From the NCBI GenBank assembly GCA_049522565.1, contig JBEKNT010000094.1, positions 1-18,765 of the forward strand: a DNA stretch of 18,765 nt. Reading direction: 5' to 3'. Positions 6,840-14,700 of the stretch are shown here, piece by piece. Position 1 is the first letter of the stretch. The number at the start of each line of letters is the position of its first letter. The translations under genes and the position numbers were made by a program. The notes beneath the pieces were generated by a model. It saw only the letters and a list, made by a program, of their open reading frames with translations. It searched no databases and was not told the DNA's origin. Origin of the DNA: JASHVB01 sp049522565 (GTDB taxonomy: Bacteria > Pseudomonadota > Alphaproteobacteria > Acetobacterales > Acetobacteraceae).

Positions 6840-6883
6840 CTGCCTATTGCAGTATCGCCTCGCACTCTATTTCCAATAGGCAG
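6840..6883. repeat. 10-bp perfect inverted repeat at the end of the ridA remnant
   Basis: CTGCCTATTG (6840-6849) and CAATAGGCAG (6874-6883) are exact inverted complements with a 24-base loop. They lie across the last codons of the ridA remnant and 58 bases after the tadA stop. This could be a bidirectional terminator between convergent units, but there is no T run, and chance within coding sequence is possible. Confidence 0.25.
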
Positions 6884-7057
6884 TCCGGACCCGGCAACGC
6901 GGACATAATGACGGTCGTACGGGGGGGGGAATTTGCCGCTTGGAAAATACGCAGCATAGATCCGGTTCATGTCACCGAAACCGTCGCGGCGGTTCAACAA
7001 CAGGTTCACCTTCACGACGCGGTCCCAAGCGGCAACCCGCGCAACAGGGCCACAGCG
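6844..7057 (-). pseudogene. ridA: Truncated, frameshifted RidA-family (Rid/YjgF) remnant
   Basis: The minus strand reads AAWDRVVKVNLLL, then RRDGFGDMNRIYAAYFPSGKFP, the second half of a RidA enamine/imine deaminase. At a run of nine G on the plus strand (6921-6929) the frame breaks. Removing one base restores RTTVIMSALPGPDCLLEIEC followed by EAILQ and a TAG at 6844-6846, which is the classic RidA ending with its conserved arginine (FPPRTT). Upstream, an in-frame TAG at 7060-7058 closes the frame, and only about 50 bases remain before the purD stop. The N-terminal half (about 55-60 residues) is therefore missing. A sequencing error in the homopolymer could explain the frameshift but not the missing 5' half. 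It lies just downstream of purD on the same strand. Confidence 0.8.
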
Positions 7058-7112
7058 CTAATGCCAGATCAGTGGCGACGCGCTTGTCGGAAGCCTGCAC
7101 GGCGCCGGGAGA

Positions 7113-8387
7113 TTAGCGGGCCAACGCCCGCCAGCCGATGTCGTGGCGGCAGAAGCCTTCCGGCCAGTCGATAGCTCGAATCCCAGCGTAAGCCGCGTCT
7201 CTCGCGGCGGCGAGCGTGGTGCCGGTGGCGCATACCGTCAGCACACGCCCGCCGGCGGCGCGGATGATGCCCGAGGTGTCGGCCTCGGTGCCGGCGTGGA
7301 ACACCTGCACGCCGGGGACGGCGGCGACGCGGTCCAGGCCGCGGATTTCGCTGCCTCGTTCCGGCGCTTCGGGGTAGCCGCGCGCCGCCACCACCACCGC
7401 GATTGCCGCCGCATCCGACCAGCGCAGGTCAAAGTTTGCCAATTCCCCGTCGCAGGCTGCCTGCAATGCGGGCAACAGGTCAGATTTCAACCGCAGCAAC
7501 AGCACCTGGCATTCCGGGTCGCCGAACCGCACGTTGAACTCGATCACCTTCGCACCGTCCGCGGTGAGCATAAGCCCGGCAAAGAGGATGCCGCGGAACG
7601 GTGTGCCGCGCCGTGCCATTTCAGCCAGCACGGGGCGCACGATGCGGTCCATCGCCGCTTGCTCGAGTGCGGGCGAGAACATCGGTGCCGGCGCGTAGGC
7701 GCCCATGCCACCGGTGTTGGGGCCGGTATCGCCGTCGCCGACCCGCTTGTGGTCTTGCGCCGAGCCGAGCAGTCGTGCCGTTTCGCCGTCGCACAGGGCG
7801 AACAGAGAGATTTCCTCGCCAGCCAGAAATTCCTCGATGACCACCGACGCGCCGGCCTCGCCGAACGCGCGTGACTCCATCATGGCGTCGATCGCGGCCA
7901 ACGCCTCGGCTTCTGTGGTGGCGACCACCACGCCCTTGCCGGCCGCCAGGCCGTCGGCCTTCACCACGATCGGCGCGGCGCGCCGGCGAATGAATGCACG
8001 CGCGGCTTCGGGGTCGTCGAACCGTTCCCACTGGGCGGTAGGAATGCCGGCGGTGTCGCAGATTTCCTTGGTGAAGGTCTTGCTGCCTTCGAGTTGTGCC
8101 GCAGCGCGCGATGGGCCGCAGCAGGCGATGCCGGCGGCCTCCATCGCGTCGGTGATGCCGGCGACCAGCGGCGCTTCAGGGCCCGGGACGACCAGGTCGA
8201 TCGCGTTGTCCTGCGCGAAGGCGACCAGGGCTGCGAAGTCGAGCACACCGATCGGGACGCAGTCGGCGACCTGGGCGATGCCGGGGTTGCCGGGCGCGCA
8301 CCACAGTTTGGTCAGCAGGGGGCTGGCCGCGAGCGCCCAGCACAACGCGTGTTCGCGTCCGCCCGATCCGATGACCAACACGCGCAT
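7113..8387 (-). CDS. purD: Phosphoribosylamine--glycine ligase (GAR synthetase)
   Basis: A 424-residue ATP-grasp enzyme that joins phosphoribosylamine and glycine in the second step of purine synthesis. The N-terminal domain begins MRVLVIGSGGREHAL. PGPEAPLVAG lies at about 68-77 and GPSRAAAQLEGSK at about 91-103. The ATP-grasp core shows VVKADGLAAGKGV (141-153), DHKRVGDGDTGPNTGGMGAY (212-231) and the metal-binding EFNVRFGDPE (283-292). Length is typical. The ATG at 8387 has AGGAG seven to eight bases upstream; the frame runs on upstream but without family similarity. It is probably expressed alone. Confidence 0.97.
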   Translation of the reverse strand: MRVLVIGSGGREHALCWALAASPLLTKLWCAPGNPGIAQVADCVPIGVLDFAALVAFAQDNAIDLVVPGPEAPLVAGITDAMEAAGIACCGPSRAAAQLEGSKTFTKEICDTAGIPTAQWERFDDPEAARAFIRRRAAPIVVKADGLAAGKGVVVATTEAEALAAIDAMMESRAFGEAGASVVIEEFLAGEEISLFALCDGETARLLGSAQDHKRVGDGDTGPNTGGMGAYAPAPMFSPALEQAAMDRIVRPVLAEMARRGTPFRGILFAGLMLTADGAKVIEFNVRFGDPECQVLLLRLKSDLLPALQAACDGELANFDLRWSDAAAIAVVVAARGYPEAPERGSEIRGLDRVAAVPGVQVFHAGTEADTSGIIRAAGGRVLTVCATGTTLAAARDAAYAGIRAIDWPEGFCRHDIGWRALAR

Positions 8388-8717
8388 GCGGGGGCTCCTG
8401 CGAAGGGGAGGGGAATGGCCCGCCGCGCTCTTAGCATAGGCTGTCGCTCCGGACGATCCGCCGCCGGCTGCGGCGAGGCGAACAGTGCATTGGCCGCGCG
8501 TTTTGCTGCCGCGGGCATCGAACGCAGCCGATGAGCGCACGCGAACCTGGGCGAGCAGATCGTGTTGGCGATGATCGACCATGCGTCGAGGGCGCGAGAT
8601 GGCGCGATCGACAGGCGGCGGCATGGCAGCCAGAGGGCGGAAGCCCCCGTCATTCGGGCTGATTGACCGGATTCTGCGTCCGCCAGATGCCCGTGCGGTG
8701 GACGAGATTGTGGTCTG
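8388..8717. other. Intergenic stretch upstream of purD, no gene seen
   Basis: About 330 bases between the purD start and the stop of the PEP-CTERM gene, both on the minus strand. It should hold the purD promoter, although I see no clear -35/-10 pair. ORFs crossing it on both strands show no family features. Confidence 0.4.
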
Positions 8718-9245
8718 CTACCGGTTGGCGGCCCTGCGGATTGCCCCGAGCCCCAGCAGCCCGCCGGCGAGAAGGGTCAGGGACATCGGCTCTGGGACTA
8801 CCAACTCAGGGTGGTCCCCAAGGACAATCAGTCGCGTATTGCTGTTGGCGACGCAGTTCGTGGCAAATGAGTGGGTTTCGCAACCACCCGTTATCACATC
8901 GACGCCTGACATCGTTGCGGAGAACGGCTTTGCCACATCCAGAATCAGCGTGATGTTGTAAGCATCGGCGTACGCGGTGAAGACCCCAGCCGTATACCCG
9001 CTGGCGGGGTTGCTGGGGATGACATAGTCGGATCCCGTCAGCAGTGTCCCGGTTACGGTGACGATATTGCCCGATTGAACAATGCCATAGACATTCAAGA
9101 AGATGTTTCCACTGGCGGTGCCGCCATCGGTGAACGCCACGTTTTTCAATGTCAGGATGGGATACGCCTGCGTGGTTGTAGAAATTCCTATTAACACACC
9201 AAATACGAGCAGAACGTTCCTCGCTCCTGTCGCCATCCGCTGCAT
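8718..9245 (-). CDS. PEP-CTERM sorting-domain exported protein
   Basis: A 175-residue exported protein. The N-terminus is a signal peptide (basic start, hydrophobic VLLVFGVLIGIS, probable cleavage after TTQA near residue 27). The C-terminus is a full PEP-CTERM tripartite signal: VPEP at 149-152, a hydrophobic helix SLTLLAGGLLGLGA, and a basic end RRAANR. Such tails are cut by exosortase (EpsH) at the inner membrane during export, usually together with exopolysaccharide. The region between is beta-rich with Gly/Thr/Val and two cysteines (GGCETHSFATNC) that may form a disulfide. The ATG at 9245 has GGGAG eight bases upstream. No exosortase gene is in the window. The specific function of the mature domain is unknown. 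Confidence 0.88.
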   Translation of the reverse strand: MQRMATGARNVLLVFGVLIGISTTTQAYPILTLKNVAFTDGGTASGNIFLNVYGIVQSGNIVTVTGTLLTGSDYVIPSNPASGYTAGVFTAYADAYNITLILDVAKPFSATMSGVDVITGGCETHSFATNCVANSNTRLIVLGDHPELVVPEPMSLTLLAGGLLGLGAIRRAANR

Positions 9246-9283
9246 TTTGCGAACTCCCGCGCCACTTCACCGATTTGCGAACT
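9246..9283 (-). promoter_or_regulatory. 10-bp direct repeat in the leader of the PEP-CTERM gene
   Basis: TTTGCGAACT occurs at 9246-9255 and again at 9274-9283 (on the gene strand AGTTCGCAAA twice, 28 bases apart). The inner copy abuts the start codon and overlaps the Shine-Dalgarno spacer, so a protein or RNA bound there could control translation or transcription. Chance duplication is possible. Confidence 0.25.
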
Positions 9284-9823
9284 TATCACGGCGCTGTGAC
9301 GATTTTCAACCCGTTTCGGCAAAAACTTCGATTTATATCAATTTTTTCTTTCTGCCGCACGCCGATCTCGTCGCGCCCCGGCTTACAATGGGGTTTCGGT
9401 TGGTTCCTTACCGGCTCGCCAAGGCAGCTGCACGCATGGCCAGGTCGGCCATGCGTGCAGCGAACGGCCTCGACGAAGGTTCAATCCGTCTCGTGCCCGG
9501 GGCGCGTCTTTTCGGCTGCGTCGGCCCTTGGCGGCGCTTCGCCCTTCCTGTCATCGGAACAGGGCGGCCGGGCGCGGGTCGTATGGTTTCCACAGGTTCG
9601 GCCATGTGGGTTGCGGGCCTGGTCGCCACCAACCCGTGTCAGCGCTGATGGTCTCGGTGGCTGCGCGGTTTGACGTCTCCGTGGCGGCGCACCCGGCACC
9701 GGGCTCTGGCCGACACGCTTCAGGCGATCGTGCCGGCTGTCAGACGATTGGATCGTTACTCCAGCGTTGACCCGATGTCGCGGCGCATGCAACGCTTCCG
9801 GCCTTCCAACGGATCTCGACGCG
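9284..9823. other. Intergenic stretch with AT-rich tract and perfect palindrome
   Basis: About 540 bases between divergent units. An AT-rich tract (about 9325-9353) is a plausible promoter zone for the PEP-CTERM gene. A perfect 15-bp palindrome at 9427-9461 is listed separately. No tRNA or convincing ORF is seen. The frame of the AhpD-like gene is open back to a TGA at 9671-9673. Confidence 0.4.
9427..9461. repeat. Perfect 15-bp-arm palindrome
   Basis: GCTGCACGCATGGCC (9427-9441) and GGCCATGCGTGCAGC (9447-9461) are exact inverted complements around the five-base loop AGGTC. There is no T run on either side, and both neighbouring genes point away from it, so it is not a simple terminator. It may be a copy of an extragenic palindromic repeat or a binding site. 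Confidence 0.75.
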
Positions 9824-10909
9824 ATGCGCGAGGAACTGGCAGCGACACAGGCGCAGGCGTGGCAACGTTTGGCCGCGCCGGGTACGTGGTGGACCGGCGC
9901 CGAGCGTGTTGCCATCGCGGCCGAAGCGCGACATGCGCCGACTTGTCCGTTATGCGCCGCGCGTGCCGCGGCGCTGTCGCCGTTCGCGGTCGGTGGCGCG
10001 CATGCGCGGCTGGACTCGTCGCTGACCGATGCGGCGATCGAGGCGGTCCATCGGATCTGCACCGATCCCGGCCGGCTTGGCGAAACCTGGTTCCTGCGCC
10101 TGCGCGAGGCGGGCCTGGGCGAGGCAGCCTATGTCGAACTCGTGTCTGTCATCGCGGTAGTAACCGCGGTGGACACGTTCCGTCGTGCCGCCGGGCTGCA
10201 ACCCCGGGTGTTGCCGGTGCCGCGTGGGGGCGCCCCGACGCGCCGCCGGCCGCATGGTGCGCGCCCGGGCCTGGCCTGGGTCGCGACCCTGGCTCCGGAG
10301 GACGTCACACCGGCGGATCCCGACCTCTATCGCGAGCATCCGGGGCCCCGCGCCCGGTATGGCGCCAACATTCATCGCGCGTTGAGCCTGGTGCCCCACA
10401 GCATGATCCATTGGTGGGACATGCTGGAGGCGATGTACCAGTCGTCGTCGCAGATGCGCGACTTTGCGCGCGAGTATCGCGCGGTGACGCATGCGCAGAT
10501 CGAGTTGCTCGCCGCCCGGGTGGCCGCGCTGAATCGGTGTGAGTATTGAACGGTCAGCCACGTGGCCTTGCTCCGTGCGAGTGGCCAGCATGACAATCGG
10601 GATTACGCGCTGCGTGGCGTGATGGATGGCGCGACGGCAACCGGCGTGACTGGCGGCGAGGCGCTGCTGGCGCTGGTCGATGCGGCACTTGGGCGCGACG
10701 GCAGCGTGCTGGCGCGGGCCCGCGCAGCAGTGCGCGCTTCCCTCGGCAAGGCCGCGCTGTTGGATGCGGCGGCTGTGATCGGCGGGTTCGACGGCATCAC
10801 CCGCATCGCGGATGCCATTGGCATTCCGCTGGAACCGGCGAAGGCAGAACAGACGGCGGATTTCTTTGATGCACTGGAAATCGGCCGGTTCAGGATGCAG
10901 AAGACCTGA
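9824..10909 (+). CDS. AhpD-like (carboxymuconolactone decarboxylase-fold) selenoprotein with in-frame TGA
   Basis: Read through TGA 10547-10549, this is one 361-residue protein. The TGA replaces the second cysteine of the AhpD redox pair, giving Cys239-Glu-Tyr-Sec242. In Mycobacterium tuberculosis AhpD the active residues are Glu118, Cys130, Cys133 and His137; here Glu227, Cys239, Sec242 and His246 have identical spacing. The context LLAARVAALNRCEY, then TVSHVALLRASG, is typical of the fold, and the C-terminal part (AAAVIGGFDGITRIADAIGIPLEP) is its usual ending. The first half (about 20-125) is a second, degenerate copy with CPLC but no following His. The family reduces peroxides through a dithiol; selenocysteine would raise reactivity. 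The ATG at 9824 is the conservative start; a TTG at 9767 adds 19 residues. A nonsense mutation is the alternative reading. No selABCD gene is in the window. Confidence 0.77.
10547..10586 (+). promoter_or_regulatory. Candidate bacterial SECIS element after in-frame TGA
   Basis: Fourteen bases after the TGA an RNA hairpin can form at 10564-10586. GGCC pairs with GGCC and CTC (10571-10573) with GAG (10579-10581), leaving a five-base apical loop CGUGC whose second and third bases are GU. The loop starts 24 bases after the UGA, inside the spacing reported for bacterial SECIS elements. An alternative fold pairs CTTGC (10567-10571) with GCGAG (10577-10581), with loop UCCGU. A competing GCCAC/GTGGC pairing exists. 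SelB would bind such a loop to deliver Sec-tRNA. Confidence 0.6.
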
Positions 10910-11271
10910 AGTGGCTTGCAGGGTTTCGCCCCGTTCATGCCCAAGGGCCGGAAGGCCATGCTGAGGCTTAGAATTGGCAATGAATATCCAAGGTCAATGT
11001 GGCGCGCCGCCGACCATATCGGCGCAAGCGGCGGTTGGATTCGCCGATCGGGTTCTATTTTCCGATCCCTTCGACCCTCGGTGCTGGCATGATGAAGGTC
11101 CGGCATACCGTCGGATCATTGTCCGCGCCTGCGGCCACGAAATCACCCTGCTGCCATGAGATGGGCCGCCGGGTCTGGCGCTGAGGCCGCGGCGGCATCG
11201 TTGCACTCTTCTGCGATCCAACCATGCGGCACGCGCCGTCTGGCGATTTGCATCGCTTCCAATATCCGTCC
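10910..11271. other. Intergenic stretch, possible short ORF at 10980-11159
   Basis: About 360 bases between convergent genes. On the plus strand an ATG at 10980 opens a 59-codon frame ending HEITLLP at 11159, with mixed codon use and no family I recognise. Minus-strand ORFs here look like shadows. No terminator with a T run is evident after the AhpD-like gene; only a short GGCC-ggaa-GGCC hairpin near 10947. Confidence 0.3.
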
Positions 11272-11664
11272 TCAGGACCATCGCTTGTCCGCCTCATGCA
11301 GGTCACGCAGAACCTTGCGGATCGCTGCGGAGCGATCGCCGCCGGTGGCCCGCATGGCGTCCTTTACGAGTCGCTCCCTGGCGTTCGCGTTGAGGATGGC
11401 ATTGCGCAAATGGCCCTCAAGCGCCGAGAGAGGCGGCCCACCTGCCGTTGGTCGGCGTGTATCCGGCCCGCTCCGGAATGAATTCGCCGCCGTCGGCCGT
11501 TGACGTCCTGAGCCAGGCGATTGCTGCTCTATGATTGCGTCCAACAGGGTTGCGTTGGCATCTGGCTGGACTCTGGATGTTGGCCGGCGAAGGGACCGAG
11601 CAACCAAAGCCAAGGCACACGCCGCCAAGCCGATGCCGATGTAGTTCTCAGTCGTGATTTCCAT
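11272..11664 (-). CDS. Small membrane-anchored hypothetical protein
   Basis: A 130-residue protein with one membrane segment near its start (about residues 8-24, YIGIGLAACALALVARS), followed at once by RR. The basic residues after the helix favour a cytoplasmic C-terminal part. Residues 30-80 are Pro/Ser/Arg-rich and probably disordered. Residues 81-130 are predicted helical (LEGHLRNAILNANARERLVK, then AIRKVLRDLHEADKRWS). I chose the ATG at 11664; the frame is open to 11703, but the extra residues disrupt the compact membrane-anchor start. The Shine-Dalgarno is weak. It lies 61 bases after the stop of the giant repeat protein on the same strand, so co-transcription is possible. I do not recognise a family. 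Confidence 0.6.
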   Translation of the reverse strand: MEITTENYIGIGLAACALALVARSLRRPTSRVQPDANATLLDAIIEQQSPGSGRQRPTAANSFRSGPDTRRPTAGGPPLSALEGHLRNAILNANARERLVKDAMRATGGDRSAAIRKVLRDLHEADKRWS

Positions 11665-11725
11665 GCCGCTGTCTCGCGCTTTGAATCCAGATACCACCAG
11701 CACGCCGCAACACCCGTCTGCACCC

Positions 11726-14700
11726 CTACGAATACGAGACCGTCGTGCCGTGGTTTCCGTCGTCGGAGAGCTTGAAGTCGGACTGCGCGTACGTCCCGGT
11801 CATGGTGAAGGCAACGCTGTGCACCCCATCGGTGACCGCCAGCGTGCCGCTGCCGGAGCCTTGTGTGAAACTCAGCGTCGGGGTCAGCGCAAATTGCACC
11901 GCGGTGAAGTCGAAGTGGTCACCGCTGACGAAACCCTCAACCGTCGCGCCGAAGCTGCCGCTGTCGATCGCCAGCGTTCCACCGCCGCCGATGAATGCGA
12001 TGGTCGCATTGCTGTCCACCACGCTGGCAAAATCCAGCTTCGCCGAAGCGCCGATATCGAACGTGCCGTCACCGATGGCCGCCTGCGCAAACGCCAGCGT
12101 TCCCGAGTTGACCGCCACCGTGCCCGTATTGTCGATCAGCGCCTGCACGGATGTCGTGCCGCTGCCGCCCAGCTTCTCGATCGTGCCCTCGTTGAACACC
12201 GCGCCGGAGCCCGGACTGGTAAGGCTGCCGTCGCATTCGATCTCGAATGTCGCGCCAGCCACGTTGTTGATATAGCCGGCCTGGCTCGCCGCACCGGTAT
12301 CCCCGCTCCCCAACGCAATCGATCCACTGCTCCAGGTCAGCGCAGCGTCGTTCTGCAACGCACCGCCGCCATCGAGCTGCAAGGCGCCGACGATCGATGA
12401 ATACCCGTCCAGCACGACGACCCCGCCGCCGGTCAGCACGCCGTCGCCCAACTCCGCGAAGCTGCTCACCGTAAAGTTGCCGCTGTCGGACAGGGTGCCG
12501 CCGGTGCCGTCGTCGGCCAGACCCAACGTCTCGGTACCGGTATAGAGGCCGCCAAGCAATAGCGCGCCGCCGCCCGAGATCGCCAGCGACGAACCGAAGA
12601 CCGCGCCCGACGCAGCGGACAGGTCGACCGTGCCGCCGGTGATCTGCGTCGTCGCGACGTCATAGACTCCACCGGTAAAGGTGAACGTTCCGCCGGTGCC
12701 GCTGGCCGCCGTGCCGAATTGCAGCACCGCGCCGGACCCGACCACCAAGCCGCCCGCATCCGAAATGCCGCCGCCGTTCAGCGACAACGTGCCGCTCAGC
12801 GCCTGGATGTAGCCGGTGTTGGTCACCGCCGCGTCGATATCGACCTCGCCACCGCCGGCGTAGACCGCCATCACCCCGGCATTGTTCAGCACGCCGCCCG
12901 CGACGTTGTTGATGCTGTAGCCCGAGGCCGTAACGAAAAACGTCGCCCCGGCGACGTTGGTCAATGTGCCTGACTGCGTCACCGCTGCCGCGTCGCCGGC
13001 TCCCAGGGTGATGTCGCCCGACGACCAGTTCAGCCAGCCGTCGTTCTCCACGGTGCGGCCGCCATCGAGTTCGAACGCGGGCGCGCCGCCGATGCTGCTG
13101 ACGCCGTACAGGCGGGTGGTGCCACTGCCGCTCTCCACGCCGTTGGTCAGGCTGGCGCCGCCGAATACGGTGAAGGTGCCGCTGCCCGACAGGAACGGCA
13201 TGCCGGTCGCATTCAGGTCGGTCGTCGGTCCTTGCAGGAACGCGCCGTTGGTCTGGCCGTTGCCGGCGCCAAGCAGCAACGCGCCCGAAGCGGCAAGCCG
13301 CAACGTGCCGATCGTCAATCCACTCGCGGCCGTGGCATCCACCGTCGTGCCGTTGATCAGCACCGTGCCGGCATTGAAGCTGCCGCCGGTCAGGGTGAAT
13401 GTGGGGGTGCTGATCGGCAGGCCGAACAGCCCGTTCGCCACGCCGAATTCGAGTTCGGCGCCCGGCGCGACGTAGAGGTTGCTGGCGTTCGAACTGCCGC
13501 CGTCATTCAATGCCAGCGTGCCGCTCTGCACCTGAACGTAGCCGGTGTTGTAAATCGAATCGCCGAAGGCCACGCCGCTGCCGCCAGCATAGACCGCGAT
13601 GATCCCGGCATTGTCCACCACGCCGCCGATGCCGTTGGCAATGCGTGCGCCCGAGGCCGTGATGTAGAAGGTCGCGCCGGCGACATTGTCGAGCGTGCCG
13701 CCGGTGGTCAGCGGATAGATCGGATAGTCTTCATTGCCGAGCTGAATGCTGCCCGACGACCAGTTCAGCCAGCCATCGTTCTCGACAGTGCGGCCGTCCT
13801 CGATCGAGAACCCGGCCGTGCCGCCGATCACGCTGACGCCGTAGAGCCGCGTCAGTCCGGTATCGAGTTCCTGGCCGCCGCTCAGGTTGGCGCCACCGAA
13901 CACTGTGAATGTGCCGGTGCCCCACAGGAACGGTGTGCCCGTGGCGCCGCCTGGACCCGTCGTCTCTTGCGTGAAGCCCGCGTTGGCTTGGGCATTGTTG
14001 GCACCAAGCAGCAGCTCGCCCGACGCCGACAGTTGCAGCGTGCCAAATACCACGCCCGACGCGGCCGAGGCATCCAGCGTGCTGCCGGAAATCACCGTAT
14101 CCAGACCCTGGTACCGGCCGCCGGTCAGCGAGAACGTGCTTTCGATCGTGCCGGTCGACGCGCCGAATTCCAGCACCGCGTTGGCAGCGGCCTGCAACCC
14201 GAAGGCGTTCGAGCTGCCACCGCCGTTCAGGGTGAGCGTGCCGTGGTTCACCTGCACCACGCCGGTGTTGTCGAGGCTGGCGTCGATTACCGCCGTGCCG
14301 AACCCCAGGTTCGTGCTCAGGGTGACGGCATTGGCAACGATCGCGGCCGCGTCGGCGGCGGCCAGCGTGCCGTTCAGCGTCACCGAGCCAGCCTCGAACG
14401 CCGCGGTGTCGCCAATGCTCAGCGTGCCGTTGACGGTGAGCGCGGCGCCGGCGTCGTTCAGCAGCACCGAATTGACGGCCTGGCTGCCGTTGACCGAAAC
14501 GCCGTAGGTGCCCGCCAGGGTGATCGCGACATTGGACGCAGCGCCCGGTTCGGTCGGGGTGGACGACCAATCCGTCGCGCTGCCCCAGTCGCCGCCGGCC
14601 ACGTTGGTCCAGCTCACAACGGACGGTCCGATGACGATGCGGCCACCCGCAGCGGAAAGCGGGAAGTCGCTCGCGCTGGCGCTGGTCCCCACGATGAACG

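Noticed and set aside
7143..7874. 243-codon plus-strand ORF over purD
   Set aside because: purD on the minus strand has all family motifs; the plus ORF is its complement shadow.
9470..9510. GGTTCAATCC resembling a tRNA T-loop
   Set aside because: The flanking bases do not form the five-pair T stem, and no acceptor or anticodon arm can be drawn.
10562..10909. Separate 115-codon gene starting at GTG 10562
   Set aside because: The GTG lies one codon after the conserved AhpD His and has no Shine-Dalgarno. The frame is continuous with the upstream ORF, so one recoded gene explains the region better.
12132..14270. CRISPR-like or satellite DNA repeats
   Set aside because: The periodicity is about 720 bases, in frame and at protein level; there are no short identical repeats with unique spacers.
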